Part shown: positions 57,454 to 64,000 of the stretch, piece after piece
Position numbering within the stretch: the first letter of the stretch is position 1
Layout: every line of letters begins with the position of its first letter
Assembly: GCA_022867625.1 (NCBI GenBank)
Contig: JALIFM010000004.1
Coordinates: 124,001-188,000 of the forward strand
Origin: Lachnospiraceae bacterium NSJ-143
Lineage (GTDB): Bacteria; Bacillota; Clostridia; Lachnospirales; Anaerotignaceae
Length of the DNA stretch: 64,000 bases
Direction: 5' to 3'
Program-made: the position numbers and the translations under genes
Notes under the pieces: generated by a model
Databases searched by the model: none
What the model was told of the DNA's origin: nothing
Seen by the model: only the letters and a program-made list of their open reading frames with translations

Positions 57454-60400
57454 TTAGTCCTCATCTTCAAAATCTTCATCATCAAGAAGCTCCTCATCGA
57501 GGATAGCGTCGTCGTATTCTTCTTCCTCAGCTTCGCCTTCTTCTTCCCCGCCAAAAAGGATATCAGTAAGTGCCTCATCCGGCGCTTCCTCAGTTACATG
57601 GAAATCCTTTCTCTTGCGGAAATATTCCTCCTCGTCATCTGCGCCTCTCTCAAAGCCGTCTATATTTACATTGAGGTCGTCTATATCGTCTATAGATTCC
57701 TTAATCTCAACCTCAGTCTTATCCGCCCTCAGTACACGTATGTCAAGCGCAAGCGACTGAAGCTCCTTAAGGAGAACCTTAAATGATTCAGGAACGCCAG
57801 GTTCAGGTATATTCTCACCCTTTACTATAGCCTCATAGGTCTTTACACGTCCTACTATATCGTCAGACTTAACGGTAAGTATTTCCTGAAGTGTGTAAGC
57901 CGCGCCGTAAGCCTCAAGAGCCCAAACCTCCATCTCTCCGAATCTCTGTCCTCCAAACTGTGCTTTTCCTCCGAGAGGCTGCTGGGTAACAAGTGAGTAT
58001 GGGCCTGTTGAACGCGCGTGAATCTTGTCGTCAACAAGGTGGTGGAGCTTAAGATAATGCATGAATCCGATTGTAACTCTGTTGTCAAAGAGCTCTCCTG
58101 TTCTTCCGTCTCTAAGCTCAACCTTGCCGTCACGGCTCAGCTTAACGCCTTTCCAATCTTCCCTGTGGTCACGGTTTTCATAAAGCTCATCATATATTTC
58201 ACCCTCAAGGAGAGGCTGCCATTTTTGAGAAAATTCTTCCCAAGGAGTATTGGCGTAATCATTTGCCATCTCAAGAGTATCCATAATATCAATCTCGTTT
58301 GCCCCGTCAAATACCGGAGTGGCCACCTTCCAGCCCAGAACATTGGCTGCAAGGCTGAGATGTATCTCCAATACCTGGCCTATATTCATACGTGAAGGTA
58401 TACCAAGAGGGTTAAGAACTATATCAAGAGGCCTTCCGTTTGGAAGAAACGGCATATCCTCTTTAGGCAGTACCCTTGAAACAACACCCTTGTTTCCGTG
58501 TCGTCCTGCCATTTTATCACCAACAGAAATTTTACGTTTCTGGGCAATATAAACTCTGACAAGCTGATTTACGCCAGGCCCAACATCATCGCCGTTTTCT
58601 CTGGTATAAATCTTAACATCTACAATTATTCCGCTTGCTCCGTGAGGAACCCTGAGTGAAGTATCCCTTACTTCTCTGGCCTTCTCGCCGAAAATAGCTC
58701 TGAGAAGCCTTTCCTCAGCTGTAAGCTCAGTTTCACCCTTAGGTGTAACCTTTCCAACAAGTATATCGTTAGGGCGAACCTCAGCTCCTATGCGGATAAT
58801 TCCCCTCTCGTCGAGGTCTCTTAACGCATCGTCACCGACATTAGGGATATCCCTTGTTATTTCCTCAGGCCCAAGCTTTGTGTCCCTTGCTTCAGCCTCA
58901 TACTCATCTATATGGACCGATGTATAAACGTCTTCCTGAACAAGCCTTTCACTCAAAAGGACTGCGTCCTCGTAGTTATAGCCTTCCCATGTCATAAAAC
59001 CTATAAGAGGGTTCTTTCCAAGGGCAAGCTCACCTTTTGATGTAGAAGCTCCGTCTGCTATAATCTGGCCTTCCACAACCTCATCTCCAAGGTTTACAAT
59101 AGGTCTCTGGTTAAGGCAGGTCGACTGGTTGCTTCTCTGATATTTGATAAGCTTGTAAACATCTCTGCCGGTTTTTGTCTTAATATCTATCTCGTTTGCA
59201 GAAACTCTTTCAACAACACCGTCGCGTTTTGCAACAACACAGATTCCGGAGTCCTTTGCAGTCTTGTATTCCATTCCTGTACCTACAATAGGAGACTCAG
59301 TAACAAGGAGCGGCACCGCCTGCCTCTGCATGTTGGAACCCATGAGGGCACGGTTGGCGTCGTCATTTTCGAGGAAAGGAATGAGCGCTGTAGCTACTGA
59401 AACCATCTGCCTAGGCGAAACGTCCATAAGGTCAATCTGGTTTCTGTCTACCTCAATAATGTCCTCTCTGTGACGGCCTGTTATCTTTTTATGGAGGAAA
59501 TATCCATGTTCGTCAAGAGGCTCATTTGCCTGTGCAACATTGTAGTTTTCCTCCTCATCAGCAGTTACATATACATACTTCTCTGTAACTCTCGGCTGGT
59601 CGCCTGTTTTGTCAACAAGTCTGTATGGAGCCTCAATAAACCCATACTCATTTATTCTGGCAAATGTGGCAAGAGAGTTGATAAGTCCGATATTAGGACC
59701 CTCAGGCGTCTCTATAGGGCACATTCTTCCGTAGTGTGAATGGTGAACATCTCGAACCTCGAATCCGGCCCTTTCCCTTGAAAGTCCGCCAGGACCAAGC
59801 GCAGAAAGTCTTCTTTTATGAGTCAGCTCAGAGAGCGGGTTATTCTGGTCCATAAACTGTGAAAGCTGTGAGCTTCCGAAGAACTCTTTAATAGCCGCTG
59901 TAACAGGACGCACATTTATAAGTGCCTGAGGCGTAACAATGTCAAGGTCCTGAATTGTCATTCTCTCACGTACAACCCTCTCCATCCTGGAAAGGCCGAT
60001 TCTAAACTGGTTCTGGAGAAGCTCTCCTACAGAACGGATACGCCTGTTTCCAAGGTGGTCTATATCGTCAACATTGCCAAAACCTGAATCAAGATGAATA
60101 ACATAATTAATTGAGGCCATTATATCCTCAAATGTTATATGCTTAGGTATAAGGATATGCTTTCTGTCCTTGATTGCCGCCTCAATTTCCTCTTTTGTGC
60201 TGAATTCATCAAGTATATTTTTAAGCTCAGGGTAATAAACCTTCTCCTTTATACCAAGCTCAGCTGATGTAAGGCCGTATTCTGCAACAAACGGGTCAAG
60301 CGATACTGCAAGGTTTGTGAGCACCTTTTTAGGCTTTTCATCTTCTGTGCTGTTAGACTCAATATATACATACCCAGCTCCGCTGTCCTGTATTTCATCG

Positions 60401-61353
60401 CAGAGCCCCATATCAAGCTTCTGGCCTTTCTGTGCTATAATCTCACCTGTCATTGGGTCAATAACGTCCTCAGAAAGGACAGCGCCGTTGATTCTGTTTC
60501 TCAAAGCGAGCTTTTTATTGAATTTATAGCGGCCAACCTTAGCCAAGTCGTATCTTTTAGGGTCAAAGAACATACCATTTAAAAGGGAGCTGGAGCTGTC
60601 AACCGTAGGCGGCTCTCCCGGGCGGAGCTTCTTATATATTTCTATAAGGCCCTCTTCCCTGGACTTACTCGGGTCCTTTTCTATAGTTGCCATAATTTTA
60701 GGCTCATCGCCGAAAAGCTCAACAATCTCGCTGTCGCTTCCCACACCAAGCGCCCTTATAAGAACTGTAACAGGAACCTTTCTTGTTCTGTCAACACGTA
60801 CATAAAATACATCGTTGGAGTCTGTTTCATATTCAAGCCACGCGCCCCTGTTAGGTATAACAGTGGCAGATAAAAGTTTTTTTCCTACCTTATCAAAATC
60901 TGAAGCGTAGTAAATACCCGGTGAACGCACAAGCTGACTTACTATTACTCGCTCTGCTCCGTTTATAACAAACGTACCTGTGTCTGTCATAAGCGGGAAG
61001 TCACCCATAAAGAGCTCCTGCTCCTTAATCTCATCAAGCTCCCTGTTGTTAAGCCTTGCCTTGATTTTGAGCGGAGCCGCATAAGTTGCGTCTCTTTCCT
61101 TGCACTCCTCTATAGAATACTTAGGCTCGTCGTCAAGAGAAAAGTCAGTGAACTCAAGAACAAGGTTTCCGCTGAAATCGGTGATAGGGGAAATGTCCTC
61201 AAAAGCTTCCTTCAGGCCTTCTTCAAGAAACCACTTGTAGCTGTCTTTCTGCACTTCAATCAAATTAGGCATTTCAAGCACTTCTTTGATTGTAGAGTAG
61301 CTTTTTCTCACACTGTCGCCCATTTTGACAGTATGAATCCTGTTTTTCTTCAT
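57454..61353 (-). CDS. rpoB: RNA polymerase subunit beta
   Basis: 1299 residues. [24 protein letters not shown] begins the lobe. The rifampicin pocket [31 protein letters not shown] has the wild-type (sensitive) residues. [13 protein letters not shown] and the C-terminal [17 protein letters not shown] are standard, followed by a long acidic tail. ATG 61353 is 11 nt from AAGGAG, while the in-frame GTG 61365 abuts it; ATG is chosen, but GTG is possible. The usual rplJ-rplL genes are not upstream. Confidence 0.98.
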   Translation of the reverse strand: MKKNRIHTVKMGDSVRKSYSTIKEVLEMPNLIEVQKDSYKWFLEEGLKEAFEDISPITDFSGNLVLEFTDFSLDDEPKYSIEECKERDATYAAPLKIKARLNNRELDEIKEQELFMGDFPLMTDTGTFVINGAERVIVSQLVRSPGIYYASDFDKVGKKLLSATVIPNRGAWLEYETDSNDVFYVRVDRTRKVPVTVLIRALGVGSDSEIVELFGDEPKIMATIEKDPSKSREEGLIEIYKKLRPGEPPTVDSSSSLLNGMFFDPKRYDLAKVGRYKFNKKLALRNRINGAVLSEDVIDPMTGEIIAQKGQKLDMGLCDEIQDSGAGYVYIESNSTEDEKPKKVLTNLAVSLDPFVAEYGLTSAELGIKEKVYYPELKNILDEFSTKEEIEAAIKDRKHILIPKHITFEDIMASINYVIHLDSGFGNVDDIDHLGNRRIRSVGELLQNQFRIGLSRMERVVRERMTIQDLDIVTPQALINVRPVTAAIKEFFGSSQLSQFMDQNNPLSELTHKRRLSALGPGGLSRERAGFEVRDVHHSHYGRMCPIETPEGPNIGLINSLATFARINEYGFIEAPYRLVDKTGDQPRVTEKYVYVTADEEENYNVAQANEPLDEHGYFLHKKITGRHREDIIEVDRNQIDLMDVSPRQMVSVATALIPFLENDDANRALMGSNMQRQAVPLLVTESPIVGTGMEYKTAKDSGICVVAKRDGVVERVSANEIDIKTKTGRDVYKLIKYQRSNQSTCLNQRPIVNLGDEVVEGQIIADGASTSKGELALGKNPLIGFMTWEGYNYEDAVLLSERLVQEDVYTSVHIDEYEAEARDTKLGPEEITRDIPNVGDDALRDLDERGIIRIGAEVRPNDILVGKVTPKGETELTAEERLLRAIFGEKAREVRDTSLRVPHGASGIIVDVKIYTRENGDDVGPGVNQLVRVYIAQKRKISVGDKMAGRHGNKGVVSRVLPKEDMPFLPNGRPLDIVLNPLGIPSRMNIGQVLEIHLSLAANVLGWKVATPVFDGANEIDIMDTLEMANDYANTPWEEFSQKWQPLLEGEIYDELYENRDHREDWKGVKLSRDGKVELRDGRTGELFDNRVTIGFMHYLKLHHLVDDKIHARSTGPYSLVTQQPLGGKAQFGGQRFGEMEVWALEAYGAAYTLQEILTVKSDDIVGRVKTYEAIVKGENIPEPGVPESFKVLLKELQSLALDIRVLRADKTEVEIKESIDDIDDLNVNIDGFERGADDEEEYFRKRKDFHVTEEAPDEALTDILFGGEEEGEAEEEEYDDAILDEELLDDEDFEDED

Positions 61354-61365
61354 GGCTTTACTCAC

Positions 61366-61590
61366 TCCTTGATTTATTTGAAAAACTATGATAAAAACAA
61401 AATTACTCCCACAAACAAATTGAGACCTTTGTTTATACCGCCTTTGATCAGCGATAAAACAAAAGTCGTCGTTTTTGGGGGAATTATTTAAATTTTCCAG
61501 AAACTTTGTAAAAACTGCACCAAATATTTTTTGTTTCAGCCTGCAATTTCTGCAATAATTTCAGCACTTTTTACATTAAAAATTTTTCTG
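61366..61590 (-). other. Long leader of rpoB
   Basis: The predicted rpoB start site near 61668 leaves about 300 nt of leader, of which this part holds no gene. It is AT-rich, and I see no established leader motif or terminator in the minus-strand direction. Confidence 0.4.
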
Positions 61591-61619
61591 TTGTATTTCA
61601 AGGGGCTCTGTGCTATACT
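61591..61619 (+). promoter_or_regulatory. Predicted promoter of the C_GCAxxG_C_C family gene
   Basis: TTGTAT (61591-61596), 17 nt, TATACT (61614-61619). It lies inside the divergent rpoB leader, so the two transcripts overlap. Confidence 0.6.
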
Positions 61620-61673
61620 AACAGCATAGCTATTGTGCCCATTTTCTATTTGGTGCTTGGCTGACTTCTCATA

Positions 61674-61702
61674 AGCATATCATTATATGGCCTTGTTGTC
61701 AA
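61674..61702 (-). promoter_or_regulatory. Predicted promoter of rpoBC
   Basis: Minus strand: TTGACA (61702-61697), 17 nt, TATGCT (61679-61674). A TATAAT nearby has wrong spacing. Confidence 0.55.
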
Positions 61703-61709
61703 GGCTTTT
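61690..61709 (+). terminator. Possible attenuator in the leader of the C_GCAxxG_C_C gene
   Basis: GCCTTG/CAAGGC (61690-61695 with 61700-61705) with a TTGT loop, then T7. It is about 50 nt before ATG 61760 and downstream of that gene's promoter. The stem is short, and it overlaps the rpoB -35 element. Confidence 0.4.
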
Positions 61710-61759
61710 TTTCTTATTATGAAGCGTGGTTTTCTAAATTAATGTTTGGAGGTTAAACA

Positions 61760-62272
61760 ATGTTAAGTGAAGAACTCAAGCAGAAATTGTACGACACAGG
61801 TTTTAACAACGAAGGCACTTACGGCGGATGTTCACAGGGTGTTTTGGGCTCTGTAAAAACAAATCTCGGCCATGTGACAGAAGAAACATTTACAGCGGCT
61901 ACGGCTCTTGCCGGCGGTGTTGCCGCAAGCGGCAATACCTGCGGCGCCTGCACAGGCGGAATACTTGCCCTCGGCTCATTTTTGGGCAGGGATTTTGAAA
62001 ATTTCGGCACGCCTGAAGGTCTTGCCAACAAAGAAAGGGCTACAGCAATAGGCCGAAAGCTACTTGAAAGGTTTGAGAAGGAATACGGTTCCTTTACCTG
62101 TGCTGAAATACAGAAAAAGCTTTTTGGCAAGAGCTACAAAATGTATATTCCGGAAGAAAAGGCTGAATTTATCGCCTGCGGCGGCCATGGCCCTAACGGA
62201 TGTACAAAGACAGTTGCAAACGCCGCAGTATGGGTTGCTGAAATCCTTGAGGAAGAAGGCCTCCTCGACTGA
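61760..62272 (+). CDS. C_GCAxxG_C_C family putative redox protein
   Basis: Small cytoplasmic protein, 170 residues, common in anaerobes and of unproven function. Six cysteines are at 24, 61, 64, 114, 140 and 148. The central segment SGNTCGACTGGILALGSFLG matches the family core, and FTCAEI and CTKTVANAA carry the later conserved cysteines. The extra cysteine at 64 makes a C-x-x-C, typical of a redox or metal site. GGAGGTTAAACA precedes ATG 61760. Family members often accompany redox or transport genes, but here it stands alone next to rpoB. Confidence 0.82.
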   Translation: MLSEELKQKLYDTGFNNEGTYGGCSQGVLGSVKTNLGHVTEETFTAATALAGGVAASGNTCGACTGGILALGSFLGRDFENFGTPEGLANKERATAIGRKLLERFEKEYGSFTCAEIQKKLFGKSYKMYIPEEKAEFIACGGHGPNGCTKTVANAAVWVAEILEEEGLLD

Positions 62273-62296
62273 TACAACTAACTACATAAGTACAAA

Positions 62297-62332
62297 AATG
62301 TCCGGCAGCTGAACTCTGCCGGACATTTTTTT
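62297..62332 (+). terminator. Terminator after the C_GCAxxG_C_C gene
   Basis: A 12-bp stem AATGTCCGGCAG/CTGCCGGACATT (62297-62308 with 62316-62327), then T7 counting the stem end. Confidence 0.93.
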
Positions 62333-62343
62333 AACCAGTAGAT

Positions 62344-62703
62344 TTATGAATTATTTTTTAAAAGTGCCATACATACCACATGAAGTATAAATATTATTAC
62401 CCCCAGAGGTGTAACAGAGCTGAACATAAACCACGACACAAGCGAAAGGTTAATAGCTATTACAAACAGTATCATGGCCTGTTTTGATAAGTCCTTTTTT
62501 AAGTTCACAACAGTCAGTATAAACGCCGCAATTGCTACAATACCCGTTATCATCGGTAAAAAATTACCATAGCCCAATGGCATCATGCTGAAATAGCTGT
62601 ATTTTGCCGAATCTGCCGAAAATTCCATATTTACGCCATACGGCAAAGCCATAAGCAGCACCGATATGCCGGAATATAAAATACAAGCCGTTTTTCTATT
62701 CAT
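62344..62703 (-). CDS. Small membrane protein of unknown function
   Basis: 119 residues. Four hydrophobic segments are visible: about 6-24, 45-65, 74-92 and 97-115, the last two closely spaced. The segment between the first two (NMEFSADSAKYSYFSMMPLGYGNF) is probably extracytoplasmic. I do not recognise the family. GAGG lies 7 nt before ATG 62703. It is 23 bp after the DUF2461 gene on the same strand, so the pair is probably cotranscribed. Confidence 0.65.
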   Translation of the reverse strand: MNRKTACILYSGISVLLMALPYGVNMEFSADSAKYSYFSMMPLGYGNFLPMITGIVAIAAFILTVVNLKKDLSKQAMILFVIAINLSLVSWFMFSSVTPLGVIIFILHVVCMALLKNNS

Positions 62704-62726
62704 ACCAAAACCTCATTTTCTGTTAG

Positions 62727-63401
62727 TCAAAAGCTCACATTGCTCATATAGTTTATAACCGGCATAAGGAACAAAAACTGCTCCAGACAAAAATCAAAAA
62801 TTTCTCTGGTCAGCACAGCTTCGTTTACAGGTGATGTATACTGAAGGTAAATATTTTTACGCATATACCAGTTGTCTATTACTTCGCTTCTCTCTCCCGG
62901 AAACCTTTTTTTGTATTTTTCTCCGCAAAGCTTAAATATACTTTCATCATACCTTTTAACAAGCCTCTCAAACTCAGCAGTATTAGAGTCTATCTTTTTT
63001 CTGAGAGCCTGCATATAAGCCGGCTTAGCGTCATATGTACCCATGCCTATTGTAAAATAGTCCGCTCCTATCTCAAAATAATGCACAGGCTTATGCTTCC
63101 ATTCTCCTGTGTCTCTTTTAAATACAACCCACCGGTGGTCACGGTATGGCTCCTTGTTTTTAGAAAACCGAATGTCACGGTTTATTCTTGACACGGAAGG
63201 TATTGTTTTTATTCCTGTTCTCCTGCACAGCTCCGCATTCATTTCCCGGGCAAAACTATCCATTGGCTCCTTTAACAGGCTGAAATACCGCTCCCTGTTA
63301 TTGTCAAACCACTCCCTGTTGTTATTAAATCTCAGCTCAACAAGAAAATCGCTCATCTCCCTGCTGAATCCGTTAAATATATCACCTGAGTTTTTAGACA
63401 T
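62727..63401 (-). CDS. DUF2461 (TIGR02453) family protein
   Basis: 224 residues, cytoplasmic, no signal peptide. FLVELRFNNNREWFDNNRERY, RINRDIRFSKNKEPYRDHRWVVF and the ADYFTIGMGTYDAKP-like block match this widespread family. Its biochemical role is unknown to me. ATG 63401 is 8 nt after AAGGTG; the longer open frame upstream is rejected because it lacks such a site and the extension is not family-like. Confidence 0.82.
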   Translation of the reverse strand: MSKNSGDIFNGFSREMSDFLVELRFNNNREWFDNNRERYFSLLKEPMDSFAREMNAELCRRTGIKTIPSVSRINRDIRFSKNKEPYRDHRWVVFKRDTGEWKHKPVHYFEIGADYFTIGMGTYDAKPAYMQALRKKIDSNTAEFERLVKRYDESIFKLCGEKYKKRFPGERSEVIDNWYMRKNIYLQYTSPVNEAVLTREIFDFCLEQFLFLMPVINYMSNVSF

Positions 63402-63451
63402 TTTTATCACCTTAAATTTTAAATTTATACCCCCAAAATCTGCATGCGGCA

Positions 63452-63482
63452 GAAAAAATAAACCCGGAAACAATATTCCGGG
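63452..63482 (-). terminator. Terminator after the truncated regulator gene
   Basis: CCCGGAA/TTCCGGG (63463-63469 with 63476-63482) is followed on the minus strand by TTTATTTTTT. Confidence 0.82.
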
Positions 63483-63506
63483 CTAAGACCAGCCGCATTA
63501 TATGCA

Positions 63507-64000
63507 CTACATACACTGGTGCACAAACTCAAAATGCCTTTCAACCGCCTGCTGGGCAAGGACAGTATCCCTTTTTAATATCGCATCGTATATGTTCATA
63601 TGGCATTTGAGAATATCCCTCGCCTTATCGTGCTTCTGCAAAATAACAGAACGGTTAAATTTTACAGTCCTTTCAAGTATAAACCCAACATACTCAAGGA
63701 CCTTTATCAGAACAGTGTTGTTTGACATAGAAAACAGTATGCTGTGGAATTTTACATCAAGGCGCGCTCCCGCGTCTGCGTCCTCAATTTTTTCTTCCAT
63801 CTCAAGCAGTATCTCGTGCAGCTCGTTTAACTGGTCAAGATTGCTGTCAGCATTTTTTATCACAAGCTGTATGCCGGCAATTTCAAGAAGCATACGGAAC
63901 TCAATAAGGTCATCCTCAGTGTTGCCTTCCTTGAGCAGCAGAGGAAGCACAAGACTTAAAAAAGGCTGTACGTTTAAGTCAGACACAAAGGAGCCTTCAC
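63507..64000 (-). CDS. FadR-subfamily GntR regulator, N-terminal part beyond the window
   Basis: The visible 164 codons include the wing end GSFVSDLNVQPF, which closes a GntR-type winged helix, and then a helical FCD domain (FRMLLEIAGIQLVI..., DVKFHSILFSMSNNTVLI..., CHMNIYDAILKRDTVLAQQAVERHFEFV). The frame stays open to the right edge, so the helix-turn-helix and start codon lie outside. FCD histidines in DVKFH, CHMNIYDAI and ERHFEFV are the usual metal/ligand positions. Its target genes are not visible. Confidence 0.85.
   Translation of the reverse strand, partial: EGSFVSDLNVQPFLSLVLPLLLKEGNTEDDLIEFRMLLEIAGIQLVIKNADSNLDQLNELHEILLEMEEKIEDADAGARLDVKFHSILFSMSNNTVLIKVLEYVGFILERTVKFNRSVILQKHDKARDILKCHMNIYDAILKRDTVLAQQAVERHFEFVHQCM

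Overview
The window looks like a chromosomal segment of a spore-forming, anaerobic, low-to-mid GC Firmicute of the class Clostridia, possibly a Lachnospiraceae or Anaerotignaceae relative. The evidence is a germination protease (gpr), a pro-sigma-K gene, a V-type ATPase operon of the clostridial/enterococcal ntp order, meso-diaminopimelate dehydrogenase, a T-box-controlled thrS, an L20-type leader in front of infC, and strong AGGAGG ribosome binding sites. The family-level guess is inference. Most genes are on the minus strand; the plus-strand genes form small separate units.

Layout, left to right. 1-5.6 kb: a truncated topoisomerase III gene diverges from a parE/parC-like type II topoisomerase pair. 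5.6-8.3 kb: a solitary Mrr-like restriction endonuclease, then RNase Y. 8.5-10.4 kb: divergent sporulation genes gpr and sigK. 10.4-14.4 kb: rpsT, then the infC-rpmI-rplT operon with its leader and a non-AUG start, then thrS behind a T-box. 14.4-18.9 kb: an alpha/beta hydrolase with a possible 37-residue ORF upstream, a PHP phosphatase with a flavin-fold oxidoreductase-like protein, and a REC/HD-GYP/PAS regulator. 19.1-21.2 kb: an orphan TRAP-type binding lipoprotein and a FadR-type regulator, with a palindromic operator on the lipoprotein promoter. 21.3-26.2 kb: glycolytic operon pgk-tpiA-gpmI-eno without gap. 26.5-31.1 kb: a sugar-phosphate transferase and an O-antigen-ligase-like protein, then a secreted stalk/PepSY repeat protein. 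31.3-32.3 kb: ddh. 32.5-41.0 kb: the nine-gene V-ATPase operon. 41.7-44.0 kb: tsaD, rnz and three tRNA genes. 44.2-45.0 kb: a secreted polysaccharide deacetylase. 45.1-61.4 kb: the rpoBC and str (rpsL-rpsG-fusA-tuf) blocks on the minus strand, separated by an oppositely oriented threonine dehydratase / DAACS symporter / RidA cassette. 61.7-64 kb: a cysteine-motif redox protein, a small membrane protein, a DUF2461 protein and a truncated FadR-type regulator.

How it fits together. Most of the window is core information processing and energy metabolism. The V-ATPase c-subunit keeps the known sodium ligands, so a sodium-coupled enzyme is likely, and it could work with the cation-coupled amino-acid symporter nearby. 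The least ordinary parts are the amino-acid cassette inside the rpo/str cluster, a hairpin between Shine-Dalgarno and start codon of its symporter gene, the FadR operator on an orphan dctP promoter, and a tRNA-Leu with an AAG anticodon. I found no CRISPR array, transposon or prophage, and no clearly new multi-gene system.
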